64,000 nt of DNA from Trichaptum fuscoviolaceum (GCA_910574455.1 CAJSYZ010000007.1:248001-312000), one strand, 5' to 3'; shown: positions 29,669 through 42,558, counted from the first letter of the stretch. Notes: generated by a model from the letters alone, not told the origin. Program-made: numbers and translations.

Positions 29669-30217
29669 TGTTACGTTCACGGCTTCGATGGACTTATCAC
29701 GGAAATGATAAGTGACCAAAGCGTTGTTGGGTGAAGTAGCAAGTACAGTATAGAGGGTCCGCTTTGTGAGGGTCTCTATACCGGAAGTCGTGGGTGAACA
29801 GAGTCTTTGGTACGTGATTGTAAAAGACTATAGGAGGATTGACTTGAGTGTCATCCTGGGGCGCTATGTACATGGCCTTATATACTACAGAGAACAATAG
29901 AGTGGAGCAAGGAATGAAACTACATCATCGCGGGTCAGAAGTGGAGTGAGTCCGTCATAGTGGCTCTAATTAATGGAGGATGATGTCAGATCGGGGCATA
30001 GGTGGAGTAGAGTGGAGTAGAATGATGTATCATCGGAGTAGAAGGTCCTGGGGCTCTCGGAGTGAAGGCGGAGCGAGTGGAGCCATCGAAGTGTGGAGTC
30101 GATGATGAAAGAATGATGCAATGTGTGTACGCACATGCAGGTAGAAAGGGTGAGAGAAAAAGATGAGGGGGAACATAAACAATGTGTAAACAAGGGTAAG
30201 CAGCTTGATGCGTAACA
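29669..30217 (-). repeat. 5' LTR of element E (549 bp)
   Basis: Promoter-bearing copy: TATATAAG on the - strand (about 29884-29877) lies roughly 30 nt before the likely transcript start at the self-priming segment 29845-29835. The U3 side holds GGAGTAGAGTGGAGTAG repeats. AAAGA follows at 30218-30222. Confidence 0.95.
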
Positions 30218-30222
30218 AAAGA

Positions 30223-31241
30223 TTAGAGATATCATATTGCTGGCATGTGTTTATCAGATATAATATGTATTCAAGTTGGTAAGTGCAATGATACACAGCA
30301 TCAAAGTTGAGTGATGACATCCAATTTGGAGAACTTCCGTTTCGAAACTGATGCACTTATGTTGCACTTACCATTGCACTTGAACTGCCCACTGGCATGC
30401 CGGTGCTTAAACCTCACTTAATCCTGGCTTGCCGCCTGATGTACAATGCCCCTCCTTTTGCACTGATTTTATCCTGAAACACCGTGTTTTAAGGCCATCA
30501 GGCAGGCGTGGCAGCGCTTCGACCCATTTAAGAAAGCTTCAGGGCGCGCCAGGACGCGCCACATCAGGGAAACTACTTTCTGCTGAAAGTGACTTAAGTG
30601 TTACTTAAACGTCCTGAGAGACTGAAGTCTTAAATAAGGCAAGCTTTACTTATTCATGCATGTCCTCCCATTATTCAGGACAAGTTGGCTGAAATAAGTG
30701 CGGGCTGGCTTAAATAAGGAAAGATGGCTGAATCAGTGCTCTAAGTGTTTCAGGCATTCTGCATCCCAGTGCTCCAGTGTATCATCCTTTAATTACAGCA
30801 GTAGACAAGTGTTGTAAGACAAATTGCAGTGCTCAAGAGTCTAAGTGCATAAGAACGATCCAAGTATTTCATTGCATCAGAAATATATAAGACAACATTA
30901 TGTAGCTATCAGTGCCTCAGCGTTCAAGTACATCAGTCATTTACGCAAGACTAAGCATAGCAGTCGCTATCATGGGATCCGCCACGACATTATCCTGAAC
31001 CTCTTCCGTGACGGGCAGTGGCAGGCCACATTTCGCTGCCGTGCCTTTGTTTCTACCGCTACGCCAAAGAACATGCAGAATTGAAGACTGCTCTGCGAGT
31101 CGATGGTAATATAATGTTGAGCGCACGGACAGAAACGAAAAGAAGAGGCTCACTAGTGATTGATTTGCCCTTAGAAGTCTACGCAGTCCGTAGCCGAATC
31201 CCATTTTGAAGCGTCGTCCTCCTCATGATCACCATCTCCAC
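30223..31241. other. Intergenic, with dispersed repeat copy at 30411-30560
   Basis: No convincing gene. 30411-30560 (CCTCACTTAATCCTGG..CAGGACGCGCC) matches 50779-50936 at roughly 80% by eye, an old dispersed repeat of unknown class. 30590-30840 is rich in AAGTG/CTTAA words. Confidence 0.6.
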
Positions 31242-34200
31242 CTAAATCCTTGTCCTTTCCTTGCCCTCGCCCTCGCCGTCGTCCTCGCCCTCGCCCTCGC
31301 CGTCGTCCTCGCCGTCGTCATCGCCCTCGCCGTCGTCATCGCCCTCGCCGTCGTCATCGCCCTCGCCGTCGTCATCGCCCTCGCCGTCATCATCGCCCTT
31401 GCACTCAATCTTGTCAACTCCCTCGTCCCCGCTCTCACTCAGGTTGTCGTCACCCTCAGCATTAGCATGCTCGTCCTCTGCATCACCTTCCACCTCGCCT
31501 CTATACTCAGCCACCTCACGCTCTTCACCCTTATCGTCGGTTCCGTCGGTTCCGTCTTCCCAATTATCAGCGTCTTCGTCATACGCTTTTTCGCAGGTCG
31601 AATCTGCATCTATAACGTCAAAATACAAGGAGAAGTCCCTGCCAGTGATACCCGATCCAACAAGTTCGGTGTTCTTTCTCGTATCGATATCTGTACTGGC
31701 ATCGTAAGCTAGGAGGCGGGATCGAACCTTTTCCCAGTTTGATTCAGTGAAGAAAGAGGGATTTGACAACAAGTTAACATAGTCGTCCGTATGAGGTTGC
31801 CACAGAGCGCTAGTGAAATACCACTCAGCGCCGCCAAGTTCTTCTTTGATATTTTGCAACCGAGCCACCTGTTTATCAATGGCAACCTTGACCTATCCAT
31901 GGGAAGATCAGCGAATAAGGACAATATAAGTGCTGAAAAAAGTAGATACCGCTGTTGCCGCAAGGGCGAGGGCACCGATAGGCTTTCCTATGGTGTTTCT
32001 GTCCAGTATTTTATGCCGACCCATGGCCAAGACAATGTGTACGGACAACACTGAGACCACAAGGTCAGAGCAGAACAGTCCTTGCTTCTGTACATTTAGG
32101 GTCAATGCATGGACACAAAATGCGACAATAAATACTCTTTTACTTACCCTCTCCATACTATACCAGCTTTCCCATAGAAACGGTTCGGCTTTCTTCTTGT
32201 CAACTAGCGACTGCAACGTCTTCACAATTGCTTCGTTTCGCATTGATTTTGATTGTTCGCCGCTGATAAAACTTGCAACTGATTGCTCAGCTTTCTCAAA
32301 AAGTTTCTTGCGCCAGCTATCAGAGCATCTCTGGGCCACCTGAAATACAAGGATCGCATCTCAATTTGGTAAAGGTGACTTGGAGATAAGTTAGATTGAC
32401 TCAACTAGAGAACAGATATCGGCGAACTGAGTTTCGTAACTGAATTCCACAGAATCAAACACTTTCCCCCACAGTGAGCTGATGAGCTTATTGTCCGGAG
32501 TTTGCCATGGTGTGACGGACTTTCCAACTGCGCGAAATAGTGAAGGTAATAGAATATGAGTCCATCCTGCCTGAGTACCGGGAGGGAGACACTGGTTCGT
32601 CGCCCTTTTCCTGCCTGGCACGCGAGATCCTTCCCTTCCTTCATTTTGATCCTTGTCCTCAAGTCCCACTGATGTCTGCATATAAGTAAATCAGCAAAAT
32701 ATGTCATAGAAATGAATTTGATTCGACAAACTGAGCTAGTAGTCCGAGAGACTTTGCGATGACCTTGATAAGCCCCAGTCACTAACACTTCGGGTCCGGG
32801 GGTGCAGGATGCTCTCGTCATTGCAAGGGACGGTGCTCGAGGTGCTAACGACATCTTTCGACCACCAGACTATTAGTAAGAAAAAAAGGTGAATGTCTAC
32901 ATTTAGAGTGTATCAATCGACTCTCACTTACTTCATTATCAGCCACCAGCGACTGCCTCTTGCGATTAGAGGTAGCGGATCCAAGCTCCGGCTGCAGCAC
33001 GTCAGAAAGCTGTTATCCGTGGCAAGTGAACAGCTCGAAAAGAAGCACTTACTGTCATATCGGCCTCAGGCCGATAAGGAATGTCAGAGGGTTTCCTCTT
33101 CTTACTCAAGTCCTTTCCGCCTGATCAGATACGAACTTGAATGCCAATTACCATAGAATTGACACTTACTGTGGCACCGGCCTGTGTGTCCATGTCAATC
33201 AACAATGACTTATTGATCTTGACAGTCTTATTAGCCTATTGAGATGGTTTAAATTAAGTAAACATGAAATGAAGGAATTCATTGCACGTGAAGGTAGAAG
33301 AATTACCACATTAACCTGAGAGTCGGTGTCTGGTGGCGACTTCCTCTTTCCGTTCTTTGTGACTGTGATGTCCTATTCATATGCACACATTAGCGATCGA
33401 CTCGAAGTGAAGAAGGAAACGAATAGTTGCTACAGGAGAGCACCGGAAGTGAGCCTACGGTGCATCGACGCTCACACATACCTGTACACGGGGTTCCAAA
33501 GCTAGTGATCGCACCTTACAACCATAAATAAGGGGGGAACGAGAGAAGTTGAGATAAGATAGACTTACCGGTGCGCTAAGCTGCGAAATAGCAGTCCTCT
33601 TGTTTGCATCCTATCAAAATACCAATTCAGTAAGCAATGAAGGAAGGATGTACCATGAAGATCACTGTCTGGTACTCACCTGTCCACCTGGATTTATCTT
33701 GTTATTCTTATCCTCGAGTACGGGAAGGGATTACTCAGTAGATTGAAAAAATGTAGAATGATATGACATCGCTTACCGTTGAAACCTGCGACCCGGAAAG
33801 AGTGTCACGCAATAACTTCCTTTTCTTCGAGTTGACGTTGCTGCTACCTCCATCCTGTTCATGAGACGGCAGTTGGCAGATAAATAATAACGAAGGAATA
33901 TGAACAAACGGTCATGGAGCAACTGACATGAATCGAACAGTAATCAGTCGGACTCACACAAGCTTGAGCCGGCCTTGTTAGCCTCTTCGGATCGCTTCCG
34001 CCCTATAAACAAGTTATTCAGACTGCATCTGCCATTCTAATGCTCCGTCAACTCACAACATTTGATTCCGAATCGACAAGATGTGCCTTCTGTTGCACGC
34101 TGATTGTGCTATTTTTTACACCATGATAGCTTGTAAGGGTTATTGTTTCTCCTTCATCCTCCCAGGGACTTAAGTTTTCATCATCTGGCAATTCGACGGT

Positions 34201-35504
34201 GTGTCTGGTGCAGCTTTGCGTCAGCAAGGCTCATAATATAGTGGTAGCAAAGACAAGAGCGTCAATGTTGCAGGTGAAGGATTTCCAACTTGAAGTTGGG
34301 TCTCGGCCCGGGGCGTCACGGTAGTAGTAGCCTGAGTAGGTAGTCGGGATGATGATGATCATACTAGTATGAGTTTAATAATTGAGTCTAAATCAAGCTT
34401 CTCACTCACCATTACATCGACTTGACAGTACCAGATACTGATTCAGACGCAATGCAAGATTCAAACCTCAAACTCACAAATTGATCCTTTCTGAGTCTAT
34501 CCCTGCCACTGGCACCTCAAGACCTCCACCCTCTTCACCAATGAAAGTGGAATCATCTGTGTTGCGAAGCGCCCTGACAGGGCGTTTTGTCTTGTCGTTC
34601 CGCCTTGACGTAGCGGGCGAGTCTATTATGTCCGTTTCTTCATCAGAAAGACTCTCGTTCGGTCCTGCAGGAGCGTGAAAGAATGCGTCGCTGGGAGTCA
34701 CGGTGGCGGCAGACCTGGACATCTTTGCGGTCTGCACACGTGTGCGAAATGGAAGTTCACCTTTGGAATCTTCTTTCCTAGCCTTTTTTGCAGGCTCCCT
34801 GTTTGGCTCATCCATACTCGCTGCTTCGCATTAAGGTGAGTCACAGTGTTCAACCTCCAAGCTTTGAGATCATCTGAAAATGTATAGGCAATGTTACTCA
34901 CGAATATCCAAGTCTTCGTTGTGTCCATCTTCACAACCCGATACGTCTTTAACATCGTTCTTCGAGTCTGTTTATGCCAGTTCAAATGATCTGTGTCATC
35001 ACTGATCTAAAGTTGAAGACTTACTGCTAGCTTCGCCTTTTGGCTTTCTACGTCCACGTTTGCCAGTGAGTTTGGGCACTGTTGAGCCCATCTGGGTGCG
35101 TGTCTCAAGAGCCTTTGACAAGTTGTTTTCAAGCTCTACGGTCTCTAGCATCGCTGCTTCTTGGTTCTCTGCTGCAGTCACCTTCTTGCGAACCTTGTCA
35201 GCTGCCTCTTGTTCTTTTGCTGCCCGTTTTTGCTCCGCAGCGAGTTTTTTCCTCTCTTTCGCAACCGCGACTTGCTGGGCCGCAGCTCTGCGGAAGGAGG
35301 CTGCCCCTCTTCCTTCTGCTTTTCCTTCTCTTCCTTCTCCTTCAATGCCTCATCCCGCCTCTCTGCCTGCCGTACTTTCCTTTTCTCTTTTTCTTCCTTC
35401 TCCCGCAATATCTCCTCCTGTGTTCGTCTTGTTCTGAGTTGTCCAACGACTGCTCCGGGGTGCTTTTCGCTGTTCTTAGCTCTTGTCTGTCTTTGAGTTG
35501 ACAT
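31242..35504 (-). CDS. DUF6532-like multi-exon gene with mini-exon array
   Basis: Starts at ATG 35504 with a charged Lys/Glu/Arg coiled-coil-like N-terminus. One base appears missing in the C run 35304-35307. Exons include 35504-35025, 34990-34902, a MDEPNREP.. exon ending at 34478, and 34213-34057. Then nine phase-0 mini-exons follow: 34002-33958, 33854-33777, 33712-33680, 33610-33569, 33514-33482, 33372-33307, 33235-33170, 33112-33053, 32991-32932. Downstream are one near 32869, 32675-32406, 32339-32148, 32087-31950 and 31892-31242. The C-terminal region (GKPIGALALAATA, WQPHTDDYV) resembles the fungal DUF6532 domain. It ends in an acidic GDDDGE repeat. Some 5' exon joins are unresolved. Confidence 0.6.
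31261..31400 (-). repeat. Coding microsatellite for an acidic GDDDGE repeat
   Basis: A tandem (GTCGTC[AC]TCGCCCTCGCC)n array on the + strand encodes the acidic tail of the DUF6532-like protein on the - strand. Confidence 0.8.
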
Positions 35505-35776
35505 TTTGTGCAGTGTTTTGAGACTTGTATGATGATAAGATGTGTCGAAGGTGCAAGTTCAAGATCAGGGAGGCGGGGGCGTCTATCTTAGACAAGTTGA
35601 AAATTTACGCCCACTACTACCGTGACTACTCTATGACTAATTTTAACTCAGGTTCAAGTTCACTGGCACTCCGAGTCCGAGTCACTGCCAGTGCTAGCAG
35701 CCTGCCAGTGCCAGTGAGGCTCAGCTGTGAGTCCCAATTGTCAACGTGTACTACTACTGAGGTTACATTCAAGTTG

Positions 35777-38700
35777 ATGCCAGCGACACGGAAAAAGCAC
35801 GATCCCTTTCATTTTCCACCAACTATTCGATGCACCTTGCCCGGCTGTAGTAGGACGTTCAAGAGTCAATCTGGAAGAGCAAGACATGAATATTCAGCTC
35901 ATCCGACGTCATTCTTGGCAAGTTCTTCTGCTTGTGGTCATGAATATGAATCGTCACCTATTCGACCCATACGAGCTCCAAGTCCTCAACTTGAAGCTCT
36001 CCTGAGGTCGTCCGAACTTCCATCAGAGGGTCATCTTGAGAGCGGCTCTGACTCCTACGATTACGATATTTCCATGCTTACACAGGATATCTCGATGCTC
36101 AGTATAGGCCGAGACGAGCTGCTTCAAGATTTGGACAGACCTGATTCTCTGTCCCATTCTGTCACCGGAAGTGACAGTGGCCGTTCTGAAGACTTGGATT
36201 CCGACATTGGAGATTATGAGGAGAGCGAGGATAACTTGAAGGTGTATCACAGATACTTGAATGGTGCGCGCCAAATCAATTGTTCCCGGTTTACTGTAGC
36301 ATTTTGACACCAAACATTGTGCAGCCACTCCATGCGATGCAGAAGGGAACTTCTTGGAATATGAAGACTCACCCGCTCCGCGAAACGAATCTGCGTCAAA
36401 TGACTGGTTTCCCTATTCGTGCCGAGCAGATTTTGAGCTCGCAGATTTTCTCTATCGGGAAGAGCAAATGTCTGCTGGGAACATAACAAAGCTTCTGGGA
36501 ATCATGAAGGCTTATCAGCTGATTCAGGCGGCGGAGAATGTAAAATCTTGCGGATGTTCCGAATTGGATGCGACAGAGCCTGACGATGACTTGGATCTGG
36601 GTTCAACTAGTACGCTACTCGATGGAGATGCGCAAAAAATGTATAACATCATTGATGCTACGAAAGTCGGTGATGTGTCTTGGAAATCCTTTAGTAACTT
36701 CTACACAGACGACAATGGCCAAAAGGTGACAAATGACAATACCGAGTCATGGAAGAGGAAAGAATATGATGTATGGTATCGGGATCCTTTGGAAGTGATC
36801 CGGAATTTGGTGGACAATCCGGCGTTGGAAGGCGAATTCGACTATGTCCCGTTTCGTGAATATCAGCCGAAGGAGGATTCTGATGACAACAAAGAACGAG
36901 TCTTCAGAAACTACATGTCCGGAAATTTTGCTTGGGAACAGGCTGTAAGTCATAAATCATGCAGCATTCGAAGTTCGAGGAAGTGTTCTGATTATCCTTG
37001 ACTTAGAACAAAATCTACGCCGAAGATAAAGCAGTCCATGGGTCCATGTTTGTTCCGGTGATCTTAGGGAGTGACAAGACAACAGTTTCCGTTGGAACTG
37101 GCAACAACGAATATTATCCGTTATATCTCTCAATAGGAAATGTATCTAACAAGGCCCGGCGGTCCCAAAAGTTGAATACAGTCCAGCTCGTAGCATTTCT
37201 AGCAATACCAAAGAGTGTGTGTTACAAACTTGAAGTGACCTATTCGATTGTGTTCTGACACTTCAAGTTTGCAGCTGAGCGGCAATACGAAAAGTCAGAT
37301 GACTTCCGTCGCTTTAGACATCAAATCTTTCATTCATCTATATCAAGAATCTTGAGTCCACTGAAGACCGCAATGTCTATAAACAATGAACAAACCATGC
37401 TCCGGTGCCCTGATGGTCACTTGCGTAGGTCGGTTCTCGGACTCGGCTCGTATATAGCCGATTATCCGGAACAGGTGAGTCTATGCGCAATATGCACTGG
37501 ATGGTGCTGCAAGTAAGTATTGTCCTTTCCAAAAATCACATCCGACTCGAGTTCGAGAAAATGGCTTAATGCAGCTACTATATAGATGTACAACACCTCA
37601 CAAGAACCTAGATAATCCGGAATTTGTTACAAATCCTCGAACAAAAGAGCTACACGAACGATTGATAGAACAGGTGGATGACAATAGCATAAGTAGAGCC
37701 ACAATTCGTAAGGAGTATGGGTTCCACCAAGATATCGTCGTATGTGTTCCAACTTCAAGTTGTCCATTAGATGCACTTACCGCAACTATGTTCCGTAGCC
37801 CTTCACCAATGATTTTCCGCGTGCAGATATATGCGATCTCATTTCTCCAGACCTACTGCACCAAATCATCAAAGGCGTATTCAAGGATCACCTTGTTGAG
37901 TGGATTTGCCAGAGCTTGACCACGACGGAGCTGGACGTTGTGGATAGAAGGTACCGTCTCTCACAAGACATATATTGCAAATGCCTTTGCTAACTTCCAC
38001 GTAGAATAAGAGTTGCTGCTCCCTTTCCTGGACTTCGTAGATTCCCCGAAGGCCGAGGCTTCAAGCAATGGACAGGCAATGATTCTAAGGCACTTATGAA
38101 AGTATGTGACCTTTCTATCTTGTTTGAGGCGGTGGTTTGCTGATATTTGATGCAATTTGCTTAGGTGTATCTTCCGGCTATCGTGGGCATTGCGCACGAT
38201 GATATGATTCGCGCATTGAGTGCATTTCTGGACTTCTGTTACCTTGTGCGTCGGTACACGATTACAGCCTCAACTCTTGATCAAATAAAAGCCTCTCTGG
38301 ATCACTTTCATCAATTTCGGCAAATATTCATAGCCAAGGGCATCCGGGATAACTTCTCACTGCCACGACAGCATGCCATGGTCCACTATCCTACAATGAT
38401 CCCTCTCTTTGCTGCACCGAGCGGGCTGTGCTCATCAATCACAGAGAATAAACACATTTACGCGGTCAAGGAAACATGGCGACGCTCAAACAGAAATGAT
38501 CCTTTGGGTCAGATGATCACAGCAAACGAACGACTAAGTAAACTCATTGCAGCCAGGGCAGACTTCAAAAGGCGTGGAATGCTGGACGATTCGTTGGCGG
38601 AGGCTTCGTGGAGAGCTTTGCGTGATGTTCTGCGCAAGAATATGTCAGAGTCGGAGGAGGATGAAGCTGAGAGGACCTCAAATTGGAGGGAACAGGTGCA

Positions 38701-39767
38701 ACATCATGGTGCTCCATTGGCAAGGGCAAGCGATGATACAGAGGACTTCTTCGATGACATTGTGGGCAAGAATGAACTCAACGAAATTGCAGACCTGGAA
38801 GATCCCGGGAGCTTAGTGCATGGGCCACAGCATTTTGCGGTTCAAGACATACAACATGCTGAACGCCAGATGCGCTTGGGTGGCAAAAATGACCCTTTGA
38901 GCTTGATGTTAATGGCTTCGAAGCAACGTTAGTATTACTTAGTAACCCATGCTTTTGGTGCTGCACATCTGACTTCTTTGTTGTCATCCTTGCAGAGTCC
39001 AGTACGGTGTACCCTAAGCAGCTCACGGCTCTTGTGGCGATAAAAGGCCATCCAGAGCTCCGAAAACTCCGACAGCTCATTAAAGAATACTTATTCAACA
39101 AGTACGAGAAGCACAACTCCAACTTAAGGGGCTCCTCTGGCAGAGCCGAACCAGCAGTTGAATTGGACATGAGCAATGACTTTTCAATTTTCCATTCAGC
39201 CACCGCTTTCTTTGCCTACCATGGCGAATCGATCCCTATAGAACAAGCAATGAGGGAGGTGATCAGGTCCAATCCCTCTTGGCGCGGAAAAGCAAGACGT
39301 GACGCAGTCCTTGTTCGAGTTAATACTCGCAAAAAGGGGTTTGCAGGAATGAGAGTTGCCCGTGTTATGCTTCTTTTTTCCTTCACCGCTAAAGGGGAGC
39401 ATCAGAACTGCGCTCTCGTCCAATTTTTCAAGCGTGTTGGAGATTCACCCGACCTCAAAACAAGAATGTGGATAGTCGAACCGGAGTTTGAGTTAGAGAG
39501 CTCTACCGCCCGTGTCGGATGCTGTACTACCGGGTGAATGGCAGATGTCGCTATCACCGCGACTGCAAGGCTCCGAAGCTATCTGTGATAGATGTAGGGG
39601 ACATCCTCCGTTTATCCCACCTCCTGGGGGTTCCGAAGGGTGATGAATGTCCTCCGAAGTCATTGACACCTGAGGAGTCCCTGGATTTTTATGATAAATT
39701 CTATGTTAACCGATTTGCTGACATGCACATGCACGAAACATTGTACGAAAGCAGACATTGGCAATGA
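35777..39767 (+). CDS. Plavaka-type (CMC superfamily) transposase
   Basis: Nine or ten exons with consistent phases: 35777-36263, 36325-36944, 37007-37214, 37275-37512, 37586-37739, 37799-37950, 38005-38101, 38165-38927, 38996 to the end. An N-terminal C2H2 finger (CTLPGCSRTFKSQSGRARH) precedes the core: WYRDPLEVIRNLVDNP, GSDKTTVSVGTGNNEYYPLY, LSIGNVSNKARRS, AFLAIPK, LISPDLLHQIIKGVFKDH, PSGLCSSITENKHIYAVKE, all typical of basidiomycete Plavaka transposases as I know them. Near 39497 the frame changes before ..LSVIDVGDILRLSHLLGV. This may be a weak intron (donor GTCGGA, acceptor TGCAAG) or a frameshift. The start is 272 bp from the DUF6532-like gene, divergent. Confidence 0.82.
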
Positions 39768-40329
39768 TAAAGATAAACTCTTCATTTAGTAGCACATACT
39801 ACAAAGTAGATTGAAACCTACAACTTGAAAGTGAGGATATGGCAATTAAAGAAAGAGATGTAAATGAAACAGACCCAGTGCCAGCCTGAGCCACTGCTGC
39901 TAGTAGTGGCATCATGATCATGATGCCATGCAAGTGTAATCAAGGCATCGACTCTTAGGCTGTCTTATCTTCAAGTTGACATCATTACTCTTGGCTTGCT
40001 TTCAAGTTCAAGTTGTACAGTTTACACTGGCAATAACATCATGGTATTCATCGTACGAGGTAACAATTATTATCAACAATTCACGAAGTGACATATGTAA
40101 GGAGAAACAGAAGACACTGGCATAGCTCAGAGATTGTATGGGTAGTTCAAGTCATAGCTTCACCTTGGAGTTCTTAATATTTCCCAGACAACTTTCGGGG
40201 AACGGTTGCTTGTTTTGCCCTGCAACGGCTTGATGGAGAGAAGAGCTAAATGCACTGCAGTGAGCGCATATTAGAGAGTGAAGAGACTTCATCACATACA
40301 TTAATTACTGATCGCTGTGGCCCAACCCA
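39768..40329. other. Intergenic, motif-rich
   Basis: About 560 bp between the transposase stop and the convergent gene end. CTTCAAGTTG (39970), two CACTGGCA (40025, 40115) and a palindromic GCATCATGATCATGATGC (39909) are present. No gene is seen. These could be subterminal transposon repeats. Confidence 0.6.
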
Positions 40330-42558
40330 TCACTGCATACGATGATAATACCAGAGCTTTTCACAATCCTTCACGTTTTTGCCCGTATTTTGTATCAGCT
40401 CCTCTAGATAATCGCGAGGCTGCGCGAGGCTGGATGCTGTCGCATTCCATGCACTAGCACCAATAGAACTTGAAGGAATTGGGGGTACACCGCGTGAATC
40501 CAGGTTGCGAAACAACGTAGTCATGGCCTGTGCAGCATCCTTTGCAGATTCGCGAGTTTTGGCGTCGCTTGTATGTTTGTGCAAATTGTTAAAAGCATCG
40601 AGGATTGCGTCAATTGACTCCGCCCGTTGGTGTATTATCTCGTTGAGAAAGCTGCGGATAGGGGCTTCCGATACGCCCATGAGGAGTTTGAATACCTTTG
40701 TGTTGGAGACAATTTCCAACCATCTCCTGACGATTTTAAACCCATTTATCAAGCGGAGGTGAAGAGTGTCCAACGCCCTGAAGGAAGCCTCAATGCGGTT
40801 TGGAAGTGATTTCAGATCCCCTATAACGAGCTGTGATAAAGAAAGAGATGAAAGGCCCTTCGCCTCTTTAAGTACGCGCATGTCGTGATCGTATATAGCC
40901 TCTACTGAGACATTGTCCTGAAACATGGCGTCAACCTTGGTACAAAAACGTAGCGCCAGTTCCCGACTTGCAGTATCCAAACTAGGAAGTTCATCGCCAT
41001 CGTCATTGCGACCTGGAGCCGTAAAGAAATCGGGATACAGCTCACGCGCATGTGTTCGGAGTTTCTTATTGCCATCCGTTTCGCCGTATTCATAAATGCG
41101 AGACACAGCAGGAACCATTACTACAGACCCATCTTCTTCAACGGTGCAGGTAAAATGATCCAGTTTCTGGATCAACGTGTCTACATCAACGATGATATCC
41201 CAGAGTGCGCGGAGATGGATCTGGAATAATGGCAGGAAGAAATGGAAAAGACGAGAGGGATCCATAGTGGAGAAGTCGGTCTGATTGAACTCCTTATCCA
41301 AGCCCACGTAGAACTCGCGAGGGCGTTCTAGCGTTTTAACATACTGCGCATGTGGTGCATCATTCGTTAATGTATGATAGGTCTTGCCATCTTCTTGATC
41401 TATGCATGTCATATAGTATCTGAGAAGATGGTCTCTCATGACTCCCAGGAGGCCAGTCCGTCCAACATCGAAGTGATGAAACTGACCGAGACCGCGGGAC
41501 TTTGATGCAGAGGAAATGCACTTTTGTATTTCGTCATCATTGAAATCAAGGACGATTGCGGAGGCTTCAAAGAGGAAGTACAGCATAGCATCGAGAGCCT
41601 TCCTTGCTATGACAGCATCGCCTGGTGCTCGGTTCTAACAAGCGTATGTTTTCAGATGACATTCTTTTTAGAAAATTGACATTGTCACTTACTCCGGATA
41701 CACAATCAGTTAGGTGAGTAACCGACGATCTTAATTGGGCTACAGCACTCAAAACAGCCTCCTGCCCTTCTAGGAGCAGCTGAATCGTCTTCTCCATAGC
41801 ATTGAGCCGAACATTCGCATCCTTGTCCGTTTCCAAAGATTGTTTCCCAGGTTCAACCAGCTGTGCGCTAACATGAAGTGCTTCACTGCCAGTGGCAGGG
41901 ATGAAGGTTGCCTCAGTACCTTGACTGCCAGTGCTTCCAGTCGGGTGAACCAGGTCAATACGGTGAGTGTGTTCAATAGTCTTGGACGCGTACTCCTCAA
42001 GAGTGGAAATGCCAGCTTTGGTATTATTGATAGCCGTAGTGAGCGACCCGCAATCACTAGGGATCGGATAATGTCTCTTTGATAAACCCCGCGTTGTCCG
42101 AACCTGACTCGCAGGCGAACCTTCAGGCAGGGCACCTCCTATATAACTCGCAGACCGTACCCGTTTACTATAACGATCCCGGTCGCTGCCTACACTAGGT
42201 GACCTTTTAAGCGAAAAGCTCCGGAGCCATGACGCTGGAATGGACCCGGGGAACTGGACAGAGCATGTAGCGGAGTAGGTGTTCGACTCTCCGGAGGTGT
42301 TTGAGTGGCCATCACCGCTTTCGTAAAAGCAAGACCTTTTTCAAGTTGTACACTGGCACTTCTTCCCGTATTTCCACCACTGGTAGTATCGGGCGGTGGC
42401 GGCATGGAGGACACATCCCGAAAGGTGCCTCCGACGTAGTCGTCCAACCGCGTCACTTGGCCTGACAACTGGAGTTGTGACCGCGAGTGAGACGCGGAGT
42501 TAAGGGCCCTACTATTGGTGCCGGGTCCGTCTGGGTCTGCATTCTTCATCTTGTTCAA
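40330..42558 (-). CDS. Two-exon gene of unknown function (about 723 aa)
   Basis: Exon 1 42558-41693, intron (GTAAGT..TTGTTAG), exon 2 41634-40330. Exon 1 breaks frame at the A run 42214-42217 (+ strand). One extra base there keeps the frame open through SLKRSPSVGSDRD.. to the splice site and makes exon 1 a multiple of three. N-terminal third: Ser/Pro-rich, low complexity; then a predicted coiled coil (NAMEKTIQLLLEGQEAVLSA). C-terminal 435 aa: helical, no motif I recognise (DAMLYFLFEASAIVLDFNDD; LRRYY-like LLRYYMTCIDQED). No membrane segment. Confidence 0.7.

Larger units (their letters stand above)
19240..30217 (-). mobile_element. Element E: complete 11-kb chromovirus with seven or more reading frames
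   Basis: - strand. The 549-bp LTRs (30217-29669 and 19788-19240) differ at about seven positions by eye, all transitions. The target duplication AAAGA is at 19235-19239 and 30218-30222. Order in element sense: leader, ORF-a, ORF-b (zinc module), gag-precursor and Gag, Pol with chromodomain, then ORF-1 to ORF-4. Gag and Pol look intact with YMDD in RT; only ORF-4 has an internal stop. At 11 kb it is about twice the length of a simple chromovirus. Confidence 0.95.
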
